From: Thiomicrorhabdus sp033238645
GTDB taxonomy: Bacteria; Pseudomonadota; Gammaproteobacteria; Thiomicrospirales; Thiomicrospiraceae
Assembly (NCBI GenBank): GCA_033238645.1
Contig: BQXR01000001.1
Coordinates: 186,001-250,000, forward strand
Length of the DNA stretch: 64,000 nt
Direction: 5' to 3'
The number at the start of each line of letters is the position of its first letter. The first letter of the stretch is position 1. Below, piece by piece: positions 25,868 to 35,188 of the stretch. Made by a program: the position numbers and the translations under genes. The notes below the pieces were generated by a model. That model searched no databases. It had not been told where the DNA came from and worked only from the letters and a program-made list of their open reading frames with translations.

Positions 25868-26893
25868 ATGTTAAACGACCGTTCACAACTTTTGTTTAAA
25901 AATTTAATGGGATTATACCTAAATGAGGGTAAACCTATTGGTTCAACGACACTGGCTAAGTGCCCAGAGATTGGCCTGAGCTCGGCAACCGTACGTAATG
26001 TAATGGCCGACTTGGAGACGATGGGCTTGATTCACGCACCGCACACCTCCGCAGGGCGGGTACCAACCGATAAAGGCTACCGCCTATTTGTAGACTCTTT
26101 ACTTACCTACCAGCCGCTATCCGCCAAAGGGGAGGCACGTATTCGTAAAGAGCTATCACCAAGTTTAAATCAAGATGATCTAATGGCCAGTGCATCCAAT
26201 ATCCTATCGGGTATGACAGGCATGGCTAGTTTAGTGTTGATGCCAAATAAAAAACAAGAGACTCTAAAACATATCGATTTTATCACTTTGGGAGATAACC
26301 GTGTTTTGGTGGTATTAGTTTTTAACGATCAAGATGTGCAAAACCGAATTATTGAGTTAGATAAGGCGATTACATCCGAAGAGCTGATTAAAATTGCCAA
26401 CTACTTAAATGAGCAGTGTGTTGGTAAAAATTTAACCGATGCACGCCAGATGTTAGTTGAACGCATGGATTTTATTCGTAGCTCGACTAATCAGTTTATG
26501 CTCTCCGTGATTGAAGCGACTGACACAGTATTGTCTGAACAGATTGAGCAAAAGATGCCATTTCTAGTATCAGGGCAAACCAATCTGCTGAACTATCAAG
26601 AGCTGGCACATGCAGAGAAGCTTAAATCACTATTCCACGCTTTTGATCACCACTCAGAGATGCTTGGTGTTTTAGATAAGAGTATGGATGCACAAGGTGT
26701 ACAAATTTTTATTGGTCATGAGTGTGGTAATGATATCTATCAAGATTGCAGTATTGTTACCACACCTTATGAGGTAGATGGTGAAGTTCTAGGCGTGCTT
26801 GGTGTGGTTGGTCCCAGTCGTATGAATTATGAGAAAGTTGTACCTGAAGTCGATATAACCGCAAAAATATTGGGCTCTCTCTTGAAAAAATAG
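25868..26893 (+). CDS. hrcA: Heat-inducible transcription repressor HrcA
   Basis: The 341-residue repressor has the N-terminal winged helix with the family motifs GLSSATVRNVMADLE and HTSAGRVPTDKGYR, and the C-terminal GVVGPSRMNYEKVVP. HrcA binds CIRCE operators and represses chaperone genes until heat stress. It heads the hrcA-grpE-dnaK-dnaJ cluster behind a CIRCE-like site. HrcA is absent from enterobacteria but common in other proteobacteria. Confidence 0.96.
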   Translation: MLNDRSQLLFKNLMGLYLNEGKPIGSTTLAKCPEIGLSSATVRNVMADLETMGLIHAPHTSAGRVPTDKGYRLFVDSLLTYQPLSAKGEARIRKELSPSLNQDDLMASASNILSGMTGMASLVLMPNKKQETLKHIDFITLGDNRVLVVLVFNDQDVQNRIIELDKAITSEELIKIANYLNEQCVGKNLTDARQMLVERMDFIRSSTNQFMLSVIEATDTVLSEQIEQKMPFLVSGQTNLLNYQELAHAEKLKSLFHAFDHHSEMLGVLDKSMDAQGVQIFIGHECGNDIYQDCSIVTTPYEVDGEVLGVLGVVGPSRMNYEKVVPEVDITAKILGSLLKK

Positions 26894-26982
26894 GTATGAA
26901 TCCCCAATTAATTGGAATCAAAGAATTTAATTAAAATAAGTTGTTCACTCTCAAAGTGGACTATCTAAATAGGAAGAGAAAA

Positions 26983-27546
26983 GTGGCAGAGAATAAAGCA
27001 GCTGAAGAAGTAACCGAAGAGCAAATCCCAACGGTAGACGGTAGTGCTGAAGAGACAATAGAAGAAGCACAAGAAGCAGTTTCTGAAGATATTAATGCTT
27101 TATTAGCAGAGGCACGTGTAGAAGCTGATAAGCATAAAGACATGGCGCTGCGTATTCAGGCGGATATGGAAAATCTACGTCGTCGTACTCGTATAGATGT
27201 TGAGAGTGCTCACAAATATGCCCTAGATAAGTTTGTTAATGCATTGATTCCAGCAATGGACTCTATGGAGATGGGCATGGACGCAGCATTTAAAGAGGAT
27301 GCTTCTATTGAAAGTATCCGTGAAGGGCTTGATATAACCTTCAAGCAGATTTTAGATGTTTTAGGTGAGTTTAATGTTGAACGTCTAGATCCTAAAGGTG
27401 AGAAGTTTGACCCACAGCTACATGAAGCGATGACAATGATTCCATCGCCTGATCACGAAACTAATACAGTTGTTGATGTGATTCAAAAGGGTTATAGCTT
27501 AAATGAAAGACTGGTAAGACCAGCACGCGTAATCGTTGCCCAGTAA
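26983..27546 (+). CDS. grpE: Nucleotide exchange factor GrpE
   Basis: The cochaperone releases ADP from DnaK. It has an acidic N-terminal tail, a long helix (HKDMALRIQADMENLRRRTR) and the C-terminal head with EGLDITFKQILDVL and RVIVAQ. The frame opens at a TTG (26941), but GTG at 26983 is the better start: AGGAAGAG lies directly upstream at 26971-26978. This gives 187 residues starting VAENKAAEE, close to the usual GrpE length. Confidence 0.94.
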   Translation: MAENKAAEEVTEEQIPTVDGSAEETIEEAQEAVSEDINALLAEARVEADKHKDMALRIQADMENLRRRTRIDVESAHKYALDKFVNALIPAMDSMEMGMDAAFKEDASIESIREGLDITFKQILDVLGEFNVERLDPKGEKFDPQLHEAMTMIPSPDHETNTVVDVIQKGYSLNERLVRPARVIVAQ

Positions 27547-27677
27547 CTGGCTAAAGCTGCTGATTATAAAAAACAGAAAAAAACAAACAAAATAATCTTG
27601 TATGGCTTGAAAAGTAAATTTACAGCCTTATATAAGTTGCAAGATTAAAGAATATTAAACTTTGGAGAATATTTAAG

Positions 27678-29597
27678 ATGGCTAAAATTATTGGTATCGA
27701 TTTAGGAACAACAAACTCTTGTGTTGCTGTAATGGAAGGTAAAGAAGTAAAAGTAATTCCTAACGCAGAGGGCGCACGTACAACCCCTTCGATTGTTGCA
27801 TACACAGCAGATGGTGAAGTTTTAGTGGGTGATTCAGCTAAGCGCCAAGCGGTAACAAACCCAGAAAACACACTATTTGCTATCAAGCGTCTTATCGGTC
27901 GTCGTGCTGATGATAAGGTTGTAGCGAAGGATAAGGAGATGGTTCCTTACTCAATCGTTGCTGCGGATAATGGAGATGCTTGGGTTGAAGTTGATGGTAA
28001 AAAACTATCTCCGCAAGAAGTTTCTGCACGCACATTGATCAAAATGAAAACAACTGCCGAAGAGTATCTAGGTCATGAAGTAACAGAAGCGGTTGTAACG
28101 GTTCCTGCCTACTTCAATGATGCTCAGCGTCAAGCAACTAAAGATGCGGGTAAAATCGCTGGTTTAGAAGTTAAGCGTATTATTAACGAGCCAACGGCTG
28201 CTGCACTTGCTTATGGTATGGATAAAGTTGTAAAAGATAGCACAGTGGTAGTTTACGATTTAGGTGGAGGAACATTTGATGTTTCTATCATCGAAGTGGC
28301 TAACCTAGATGGTGAGAAGCAAGTAGAAGTACTGTCTACAAACGGTGATACTTTCTTAGGTGGTGAAGATTTCGATAACGTAATCGTTAACTACATCGCT
28401 GAAGAGTTTAAGAAAGATCAAAATGTTGATCTTAAACTAGATAAGTTGGCTTTACAGCGCGTTCGTGAAGCAGCAGAGAAAGCGAAGATTGAACTGTCTT
28501 CACGTGAGCAAACAGATATTAACCTACCTTACGTAACGGCTGATGCAACAGGGCCTAAGCACTTAAACATGAAAATCACTCGTGCTAAGTTTGAGTCTTT
28601 GATTGAAGAGCTAGTTAAGCGTTCAATCGATCCTTGTAAGAAAGCACTTAAAGATGCAGGTATTTCCGCTTCTGAAATTGACGATGTTATCTTAGTCGGT
28701 GGTTCAACTCGTGTACCAATGGTTCAAGCAGCCGTTAAAGAGTTCTTTGGTAAAGAGCCTCGTAAAGATGTAAACCCTGATGAAGCAGTTGCAATGGGTG
28801 CAGCGATTCAAGGTGGTGTACTTTCTGGTGATGTAAACGACGTACTTCTTCTTGATGTTACGCCTCTATCTCTAGGAATTGAGACAATGGGTGGTGTTAT
28901 GTCTAAGTTGATCGAGAAAAATACAACGATCCCGACACGTAAGTCACAGGTATTCTCAACAGCAGAAGATAACCAGTCAGCCGTTACGATCCATGTCGTT
29001 CAAGGTGAGCGTGAGATGGCATCAGGTAACAAGTCTCTTGGTCAGTTCAACCTAGACGAGATCCCGCCTGCACAACGTGGACAGCCTCAGATCGAAGTCA
29101 CTTTTGATATTGATGCTAACGGTATCCTAAACGTATCTGCTAAAGATAAGAGTTCTGGTAAAGAGCAACACATCACTATCCAAGCGTCTTCTGGCCTTTC
29201 TGATGAAGAAGTAGAAGCGATGGTTAAAGATGCAGAAGCGCATGCAGAAGAAGATGCAAAAATGAAGGAGTTAGTTGAAGCACGTAACCAAGCGGATGCG
29301 ATGATTCACGGAACTCAGAAAATGGTGAAAGATGCGGGTGATGCAGTTGATGAAGCTGAGAAAACTGCTATTGAAGCGGCAATTGCAGCAACGGAAGAAG
29401 CGATCAAAGGTGATGATAAAGCGGCGATTGAAGCATCTGTTGAAAAACTAGCTGAAGCAAGCCAATCTGTTGCTCAAAAAGCACAGGCTAAGCAAGCTGA
29501 AGGTGGCGCTGATGCTCAAGAGCAAGGTGAGTCAAATAAGGCAGATGACGATATTGTTGATGCTGAGTTTGAAGAAGTAAATGACGATAAAAAATAA
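27678..29597 (+). CDS. dnaK: Chaperone DnaK (Hsp70)
   Basis: A 639-residue Hsp70 with IIGIDLGTTNSCVAVMEG at the N-terminus, the phosphate motif VYDLGGGTFDVSI, the linker DVLLLDVTPLSLGIET and the acidic tail DDDIVDAEFEEV. With DnaJ and GrpE it folds nascent and stress-denatured proteins. GGAG lies before the ATG. A terminator follows before dnaJ. Confidence 0.98.
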   Translation: MAKIIGIDLGTTNSCVAVMEGKEVKVIPNAEGARTTPSIVAYTADGEVLVGDSAKRQAVTNPENTLFAIKRLIGRRADDKVVAKDKEMVPYSIVAADNGDAWVEVDGKKLSPQEVSARTLIKMKTTAEEYLGHEVTEAVVTVPAYFNDAQRQATKDAGKIAGLEVKRIINEPTAAALAYGMDKVVKDSTVVVYDLGGGTFDVSIIEVANLDGEKQVEVLSTNGDTFLGGEDFDNVIVNYIAEEFKKDQNVDLKLDKLALQRVREAAEKAKIELSSREQTDINLPYVTADATGPKHLNMKITRAKFESLIEELVKRSIDPCKKALKDAGISASEIDDVILVGGSTRVPMVQAAVKEFFGKEPRKDVNPDEAVAMGAAIQGGVLSGDVNDVLLLDVTPLSLGIETMGGVMSKLIEKNTTIPTRKSQVFSTAEDNQSAVTIHVVQGEREMASGNKSLGQFNLDEIPPAQRGQPQIEVTFDIDANGILNVSAKDKSSGKEQHITIQASSGLSDEEVEAMVKDAEAHAEEDAKMKELVEARNQADAMIHGTQKMVKDAGDAVDEAEKTAIEAAIAATEEAIKGDDKAAIEASVEKLAEASQSVAQKAQAKQAEGGADAQEQGESNKADDDIVDAEFEEVNDDKK

Positions 29598-29624
29598 TCG
29601 TTAATACTTTAAACCGTTATAATT

Positions 29625-29657
29625 CGGGCAACTCAATTTTGGGTTGCCCGTTTTTAC
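29625..29657 (+). terminator. Terminator between dnaK and dnaJ
   Basis: CGGGCAAC/GTTGCCCG with a 10-base loop and TTTTT. dnaJ therefore needs read-through or its own promoter within 29660-29810. This would reduce DnaJ relative to DnaK. Confidence 0.85.
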
Positions 29658-29813
29658 ATTTAAGTTTCTATTTTTAAACAACTTTATCGAGCTTAATTGC
29701 TACCAATAAGATTGTTTTAAAATAGAAGTTTTAATAATATTTACAGTCTCTATCTTTAAGCCAAACTTGAGTTTATAGATAAATCGACCACAACTGAAAA
29801 GTACGAGAATTTG

Positions 29814-30977
29814 ATGAGTAAAATCTGTTATTACGAAATCTTAGCAATCGCTAAAACTGCCTCTGAAGGTGAAATTAAAAAAGCCTATCGGAAGATGGCA
29901 ATGAAATTTCATCCTGATCGTAACCCAGGTGATAAGAGTGCAGAAGATAAGTTCAAAGAAGCCGCTGAAGCTTATGAGGTTTTATCGGACTCACAAAAAC
30001 GAGCTACCTATGATCAATTTGGTCACGCTGGATTAGAAGGCGGACAAGGTGGCGGCGGTTTTGGTGGTTTTGGCGGTGGTGGTTTCGAAGGTGGTTTTGG
30101 TGATATCTTCAGCGAAATGTTTGGCGGCGGTGGTCAGCGAGGGCCACAACCTGGTGCAGATTTACAGTATGAACTAGAAGTCACTCTTGAAGATGCTGTA
30201 GCAGGGACGACTGTTGATGTTCGTATTCCAACCAAAGATACCTGTGATGCTTGTGATGGAAGTGGTGCAGAACCAGGTAGTTCCATTGAAACGTGTCCCA
30301 CGTGTCATGGTGCTGGTCAGGTACGTATGCAGCAAGGTTTCTTTGCGGTTAACCGTGCTTGCCCAAGCTGTCATGGCTCTGGTCAACGCATTAAGACACC
30401 TTGTAAGACGTGTCGTGGTGAAGGTTATACGCATAGCAAAAAAACGCTCTCTGTTAAGATCCCAGCGGGGGTTGATAATGGTGACCGTATTCGTCTACAA
30501 GGTGAAGGTGAAGCGGGTGAACCAGGTGCACCACGTGGTGATTTATATGTTCGTATTAATGTTAAAAAACACGCTATTTTTGAACGTGATAACAACACTC
30601 TATTTTGTGATCTACCGATCAGTTTCTCGACCGCTGCTTTAGGTGACTCTATTGAAGTACCTACCTTAGGTGGAAAGGCAAGTCTTAATATTCCTGCAGG
30701 AACCCAGTCAGGTCAGCGTTTCAAATTGAATGGTAAAGGGGTTAAATCTGTACGTTCATCTCAAGTGGGTGACATGATTGTTGAAGTACATATTGAAACA
30801 CCAGTTAAACTAACGTCTCGCCAAAAAGAGCTACTGCAAGAGTTTGATGAGAGCCTAAAAGGCAAACACCACAAACAACACAGCCCTAAAGAGCATGGTT
30901 TCTTTGATTCAGTAAAGTCGTTCTTTACAGGCGATGATGATAAAAAGTCAGATAAGAACGACGGTCCTTGGAACTAA
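29814..30977 (+). CDS. dnaJ: Chaperone DnaJ (Hsp40)
   Basis: The 387-residue cochaperone has the J domain with HPD (MKFHPDRNPG), a Gly/Phe-rich linker (about 75-105), four CxxCxGxG zinc-finger repeats (CDACDGSG, CPTCHGAG, CPSCHGSG, CKTCRGEG) and the substrate-binding C-terminus. It stimulates the DnaK ATPase and delivers substrates. A TTG in frame precedes the ATG, and the ATG at 29814 matches the family start. dapB follows after 40 bases. Confidence 0.97.
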   Translation: MSKICYYEILAIAKTASEGEIKKAYRKMAMKFHPDRNPGDKSAEDKFKEAAEAYEVLSDSQKRATYDQFGHAGLEGGQGGGGFGGFGGGGFEGGFGDIFSEMFGGGGQRGPQPGADLQYELEVTLEDAVAGTTVDVRIPTKDTCDACDGSGAEPGSSIETCPTCHGAGQVRMQQGFFAVNRACPSCHGSGQRIKTPCKTCRGEGYTHSKKTLSVKIPAGVDNGDRIRLQGEGEAGEPGAPRGDLYVRINVKKHAIFERDNNTLFCDLPISFSTAALGDSIEVPTLGGKASLNIPAGTQSGQRFKLNGKGVKSVRSSQVGDMIVEVHIETPVKLTSRQKELLQEFDESLKGKHHKQHSPKEHGFFDSVKSFFTGDDDKKSDKNDGPWN

Positions 30978-31017
30978 TCCAAAGGTCTTTTGAAAACGTT
31001 ACAAAGGATTTAAAACA

Positions 31018-31818
31018 ATGAGAGTTGCAATTACTGGCGCATCTGGCCGTATGGGTAGAAACTTAATTGATGCGGTTAACCAAACTGAAGGCTTAACTGT
31101 TTCAGCGGCAATCGAACGCCCTGGTAGTAGTTTAATTGGTGCCGATGCGGGTGAATTAGCGGGTGTTGGTAAGCTCGGTGTCACTATTGTTGATGCGATT
31201 AAAACCGTCATAAATGACTTTGATGTTCTAATCGACTTTACAGCACCAGAAGCAACTGTTCATAACCTGGATGTTTGTGTTGCTCACAATAAAAAAATTG
31301 TTATCGGTACCACAGGTTTTGATGAGCTAGGTCTAGCGGCCATTGATAAAGCCGCTGAGTCAATCGCAATTATCTTTGCAGCAAACTATAGTGTTGGTGT
31401 GAATCTATGTCTTAAGTTGCTTAAGCAAGCGGCAGAAGTACTAAATGATGATTACGATATTGAAGTAATTGAAGGGCATCACCGTCATAAAGTAGATGCA
31501 CCATCAGGTACAGCTTTAAGAATGGGTGAAGTGGTTGCCGAAGCTTTAGGTCGTGATTTAAAAGAGTGTGCTGTTTATGGCCGTGAAGGTATTACGGGTG
31601 CTCGTGATCCAAATACAATTGGTTTCGCGACTATTCGTGCAGGTGATATCGTTGGTGATCATACGGTGTTATTTGCGACAGAAGGTGAAAGAGTTGAGAT
31701 TACTCATAAAGCTTCTAGCCGCATGACGTTTGCCAAAGGTGCTGCGCGTTCTTGTGACTGGTTAATGAATAAAGACCGTGGGCTTTTTGATATGCAGGAT
31801 GTATTAAATTTACGTTAA
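31018..31818 (+). CDS. dapB: 4-hydroxy-tetrahydrodipicolinate reductase
   Basis: The 266-residue enzyme reduces hydroxy-tetrahydrodipicolinate in the lysine/diaminopimelate pathway. It has an N-terminal nucleotide-binding motif ITGASGRMGRNLI, the catalytic EGHHRHKVDAPSGTAL and GARDPNTIGF. Length is typical. It ends the dnaJ-dapB unit before a terminator at 31849. Confidence 0.97.
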   Translation: MRVAITGASGRMGRNLIDAVNQTEGLTVSAAIERPGSSLIGADAGELAGVGKLGVTIVDAIKTVINDFDVLIDFTAPEATVHNLDVCVAHNKKIVIGTTGFDELGLAAIDKAAESIAIIFAANYSVGVNLCLKLLKQAAEVLNDDYDIEVIEGHHRHKVDAPSGTALRMGEVVAEALGRDLKECAVYGREGITGARDPNTIGFATIRAGDIVGDHTVLFATEGERVEITHKASSRMTFAKGAARSCDWLMNKDRGLFDMQDVLNLR

Positions 31819-31848
31819 TGTGACCTACTAAGACTATCTTTTATAAAG

Positions 31849-31872
31849 AGGCGCTTTTAAGTGCCTTTTTTT
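31849..31872 (+). terminator. dapB terminator
   Basis: AGGCGCTT paired with AAGTGCCT, followed by a run of seven T. Confidence 0.8.
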
Positions 31873-31969
31873 GTTCTATGAGACGGATAATTTGATGGAG
31901 TAGTCTACAAATCAGATCTTATCGGGCGTAAGATATAGGTAGCAAATTTTTCTACTAAAGGAGTAAACC

Positions 31970-32263
31970 ATGAGCAAAGATGCAAAGAAAAAAACGGATA
32001 AGAAATTAGACAAAGCCGCTGAAGCAAAAGCAGAAAAGAAGTTAGCGAAGCAGGCAGCAGAAAAAGCAGCCAAGAAAGCTGCGAAAAAAGCGGATAAGAA
32101 AGCTGATAAGAAAAAGAAAGCTAAGAAAGCTGATAAGAAAAAGAAAGCTAAAAAGTCTAAGAAAAAATCTGTGCAGAAAAAAGTAGTGGCTAAAAAGCAA
32201 GCGGCTAACAAAGTAAAAAAGACTAAGAAGAAAGTAAAAAAAGTAAAAAAATCTAAGAAGTAA
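31970..32263 (+). CDS. Lysine-rich histone H1-like protein
   Basis: About half of the 97 residues are lysine (49 by my count), most of the rest being alanine and aspartate, in imperfect repeats such as KKADKK and KKKKAKKADK. It has no aromatic residues, no signal peptide and no membrane segment. AAAGGAG lies seven bases before the ATG, so translation should be efficient. The composition resembles bacterial histone H1-like and AlgP-type proteins that bind DNA. That function is inferred from composition only. Confidence 0.75.
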   Translation: MSKDAKKKTDKKLDKAAEAKAEKKLAKQAAEKAAKKAAKKADKKADKKKKAKKADKKKKAKKSKKKSVQKKVVAKKQAANKVKKTKKKVKKVKKSKK

Positions 32264-32314
32264 TTTAGAAGTCGTTTAAAAGAAACTTGAGCAATCGTGT
32301 TGCTTTAGCTATTT

Positions 32315-32367
32315 AAAAGCCAGAATTAACGTTACCTGTTTGTAATAAGTGCGTATTCTGGCTTTTT
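32315..32367 (+). terminator. Terminator after lysine-rich gene
   Basis: AAAAGCCAGAAT pairs with ATTCTGGCTTTT across a 27-base loop, followed by further T. The large loop is unusual but the stem is perfect. Confidence 0.7.
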
Positions 32368-32424
32368 TATTGCCTAAATAGTCCCTTCATACACTTATTT
32401 TTCAGCTAAGTCTTCTGGACTTTT

Positions 32425-32436
32425 GAACAGGGGGGG
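32425..32436 (+). repeat. KOPS-like G-tract motif, variant GAACA (G7)
   Basis: GAACA followed by seven G, between the convergent lysine-rich and charged-repeat genes. Confidence 0.65.
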
Positions 32437-32492
32437 TATAAAAATCTTTAAACAAAGCCGATAAAAATCTGCTTTGATTTTAACTGAATTGC

Positions 32493-32918
32493 TTAGTTAT
32501 CATATCGACCTTGACGATTCTCATGTCGTGCTTCTCGATCATCACGTCGACGTTCACGGTTTTCACGTCGTTCCTCATGTCGTGCGTCTCGATCATCATG
32601 TCGACTTTCACGATTTTCACGTCGTTCCTCATGGCGTGCTTCTCGGTCATCATGATGCTCATCACGTCGACCTTCACGATTCTCGCGTCGTTCCTCATGG
32701 CGTGCTTTTCGATCATCACGTCGACCTTCACGGTTTTCACGTCGTTCCTCATGGCGTGCTTCTCGACTATCACGGTACTCATCACGATGTTGTTCTCGCT
32801 CTTGGGAAGATGGCTTACCTTGGCCTGCCCAGCTTGGTTTTTCGGCAAGAACCGTAGTTGAACTAAATAAAGCAATAAATGATGGGATAATGAGGCTTGC
32901 TAACAATCTCTTTTTCAT
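32493..32918 (-). CDS. Secreted Arg/Glu/His/Asp-rich tandem-repeat protein
   Basis: The 141-residue product has a signal peptide (MKKRLLASLI..., cleavage near VLAEK) and then almost only charged residues. From about residue 50 a unit of 16-20 residues, ARHEERRENREGRRDD with small variations, is repeated about five times, and the DNA shows the matching repeat at 32515-32790. A small globular domain is unlikely. A soluble, extended periplasmic protein, possibly binding metal through the His/Asp/Glu clusters, is inference. Frames in other registers across the repeat are artefacts. GGAAG precedes the start. Confidence 0.72.
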   Translation of the reverse strand: MKKRLLASLIIPSFIALFSSTTVLAEKPSWAGQGKPSSQEREQHRDEYRDSREARHEERRENREGRRDDRKARHEERRENREGRRDEHHDDREARHEERRENRESRHDDRDARHEERRENRERRRDDREARHENRQGRYDN

Positions 32919-33295
32919 AGTATCTTCCTTTATAAAATAAGTTACTTGCTCTTTACCCTTTCATTATAAGTCTAAATTGAAGAGAGTCGCTAATTAGCCC
33001 ATTTTTATACAAAAATCAGAGCTTTAATATGAGTGACTTATCTTTTCAGCCACTAAGCTCAAACTAGAATTGGCTTGGCTGATATGCCTGCTTGCTGTCA
33101 TGAAGGATAGCATCTATCTAAAGACGGCTTAGGTATGGTCGATGAGTACGATAAAAAGCAAAGAAGCTAGTACCATAGATGCCTGCAGCATATTTATCCA
33201 ATGGGAATGTGTTGTTTGTTTGTTTGATTTGGATTTTCTGTAGAATATCTTTAGCGTTAAATTTTGTTTTTACTTTATTCGTGAGGAGTTTAATC
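32919..33295. other. Intergenic region upstream of VOC pseudogene
   Basis: 377 bases between a minus-strand gene start and the broken VOC gene. GAGGAG lies just before the old VOC start. Nothing else is recognised. Confidence 0.4.
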
Positions 33296-33655
33296 ATGAA
33301 TGAGCATGAAAAGGTAAGTTATCTAGAGTTTCCAGCCAATGATTTAAATCAAATTAAAGTGTTTTTATAGCTATTTTAATTGGGATCTTACTGGTTTTGG
33401 CCCAGAGTATATTGTCTTTATGGGGTCAGGCATTCATGGTGGTTTCTACCAGTCTGATTTGGCTTCTAAAATTGAGCAGGGGGGCCTTAGTTGTATTCTA
33501 TAGCGCAGACCTTGAAAGCTACGCGGTCTAAAATTAGTAAACAAGGTGGTTTGATTGTTAAAGCTATTTTCTCCTTCCCTGGCGGGCGCCGCTTTCACTA
33601 TTGTGATCCTTGCGGAAATGAGAATGCTGTTTGGTCTGAAAAACTGGCCTGTTAG
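33296..33655 (+). pseudogene. VOC (glyoxalase-like) family protein, broken by frameshifts
   Basis: Translation gives MNEHEKVSYLEFPANDLNQI, a VOC-family start, then stops. Other frames continue it: FNWDLTGFGPEY, GSGIHGGFYQSDLAS, then ALVVFYSADLE, then GGLIVKAIFSFPGGRRFHY and GNENAVWSE. At least three single-base indels break it: an extra base in the T-run near 33361, a missing G in the G-tract at 33479-33484, and an extra T near 33531. The ancestral protein would be about 118 residues, similar to known small VOC proteins. A GAGGAG ribosome-binding site remains. Sequencing error is possible, but three indels argue for a real pseudogene. Confidence 0.8.
33474..33484 (+). repeat. KOPS-like G-tract motif (G6) in VOC pseudogene
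   Basis: GAGCA followed by six G, encoding EQGG in the old reading frame. One more G would restore the frame to ALVVFYS. Confidence 0.75.
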
Positions 33656-33848
33656 GGTTAACGATGGACTATACCTAGTTGGCAATTGTTGCTACAACTT
33701 TCTTTAAGCAGGAGCCTGATTTATCTACTATTATCGGTCTGCTTGTTATTAATCTGTTTTCTAAAATAGTGACTCCACACTAACTCAAAACAATGCTCCT
33801 ACAAGCCTCGCCACTCTACGGGTTTTATTTTAGTGATATTTTGTTAAG

Positions 33849-34787
33849 ATGAGTGCCCTTCTTTTACTGGTTTTAACGATGTTTGATCTGATTGATTTCT
33901 CTCTTCTCCCTAATGATGCTTTTGATGAAACGAATCGACTGTTTCACGGTCGTGGTCATGCTTATCCTAATTATGAACATATCTCTATAGATTGGTTATC
34001 ACCTGTTGTTTTGATTACGTTTTATAAAGAGGATACGTCAGAGTTTTTACAGCGGCTAGCCCAACAGTTGTTTGAGACCATAGAGCCATGTACTTCAGTG
34101 CAGGTGCAATATCGTTATTTAACTAAAGCGCCGTTTGAATTGCTATTAGGTGACGTCGTCACTGAAACAGTGGTGATTGAAAATGGTTTGAAATATAACA
34201 TCAGTTTAGGGCGCGCGCAGAATACGGGGCTGTTTCTCGATATGCGTAATGGCCGTCAGTGGGTACAAGCGCACTCTAAAAATGCCAATGTGCTTAACTT
34301 GTTCTCATACACCTGTGGCTTCTCATTAGCCGCAATGGCTGGGGGGGCAAGTGGTGTATTAAATGTGGATATGAGCCGACCCTCTTTAACAGCTGGCCGT
34401 GAGAATCACCGATTAAATAAACAGGATGTCTCTAAGGTTAACTTTCAAGCGGTGGATATTTTTAAGTCGTTTGGTCGCATCAAAAAGTATGGCCCTTACG
34501 ATCTAATGGTTTGCGATCCGCCTTCCTTTCAAAAGGGCAGTGTCGATATCAAACGTGACTATAAGAAGATCATTCGCCGCATCCCAGAGTTTATGAAGCC
34601 CAATGCACTGTTGATGCTCTGCCTGAACTCGCCAGATCTTGATGAACAATTCCTAAAACAGACGGTAATAGATGAGTGTCCTGCGTGCGACTATATTGAA
34701 GCACTTAATACACCAGAGGTGTTTGTCGAGGTGATGCAGGGTAAAGGCTTAAAGGTACTGATCTATCGGTATAATCCAGCACTTTAA
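33849..34787 (+). CDS. Class I SAM-dependent methyltransferase, RlmI/RlmK-like
   Basis: The 312-residue protein has the NTGLFLDMRNGRQWV motif that introduces the methyltransferase domain of RlmI/RlmKL-type 23S rRNA methyltransferases, then VLNLFSYTCGFSLAAMAGGA (SAM-binding motif I) and the catalytic-region motif CDPPSFQKG. It lacks a PUA or THUMP domain of normal size, so the target may differ from E. coli RlmI/RlmK. An alternative start lies at 33879. It is preceded by 190 bases without a gene. Substrate not assignable by eye. Confidence 0.8.
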   Translation: MSALLLLVLTMFDLIDFSLLPNDAFDETNRLFHGRGHAYPNYEHISIDWLSPVVLITFYKEDTSEFLQRLAQQLFETIEPCTSVQVQYRYLTKAPFELLLGDVVTETVVIENGLKYNISLGRAQNTGLFLDMRNGRQWVQAHSKNANVLNLFSYTCGFSLAAMAGGASGVLNVDMSRPSLTAGRENHRLNKQDVSKVNFQAVDIFKSFGRIKKYGPYDLMVCDPPSFQKGSVDIKRDYKKIIRRIPEFMKPNALLMLCLNSPDLDEQFLKQTVIDECPACDYIEALNTPEVFVEVMQGKGLKVLIYRYNPAL

Positions 34788-34819
34788 TTGGTGTCTTTTT
34801 GAGAAGAGGGCGATTGCTA

Positions 34820-34853
34820 GATAGCTTTAAAGCCCGAACGGTTTAAAGCTATC
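34820..34853. terminator. Perfect 12-bp inverted repeat between convergent genes
   Basis: GATAGCTTTAAA/TTTAAAGCTATC with a 10-base loop, lying between the methyltransferase and a minus-strand gene. It has no T-run, so terminator function is likely but unproven. Confidence 0.5.
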
Positions 34854-34867
34854 GAACAATACTTGGT

Positions 34868-35188
34868 TTAATCAACCAGGTAGTCCATTAAGATAATATA
34901 GAGTTTTTCTAAGACATTGATATTTTCTAGCGTGACTTCTCTGTCACAATCAAGGTAATTTAAGGCATCGTAGTTCATTTGCAACATGCGTTTACAGGTA
35001 TGCAAAGTGGTACGCAGTTCATAGGCCGTAGGGTTTCCTGAACTCGCCCAGTTTCCAGGCATCATATCGACTTGCTTAGGGGTAAATTGAAATACTTCTG
35101 CCTTGTCCTGACTGATGGTGATTGATTTATTATTTCTTGAAACCAAGTGGGCTGCTGTTCTTGGTTCTAAATGTAAAACGTTTCCCAT
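34868..35188 (-). CDS. Hypothetical protein, 106 residues
   Basis: A GGAGATAGCT ribosome-binding region precedes the ATG. The soluble, mixed-charge product has no signal peptide or membrane segment. A central TAYELRTTLHTCKRMLQMNYDAL looks helical. I do not recognise the family. It is convergent with the methyltransferase gene and has no operon partner. Confidence 0.6.
   Translation of the reverse strand: MGNVLHLEPRTAAHLVSRNNKSITISQDKAEVFQFTPKQVDMMPGNWASSGNPTAYELRTTLHTCKRMLQMNYDALNYLDCDREVTLENINVLEKLYIILMDYLVD

Noticed and set aside
32474..32875. Alternative frames on both strands across the charged-repeat gene; also a CRISPR-like look
   Set aside because: The repeats are codon-phased variants of one coding unit with no unique spacers, so neither an array nor other genes.
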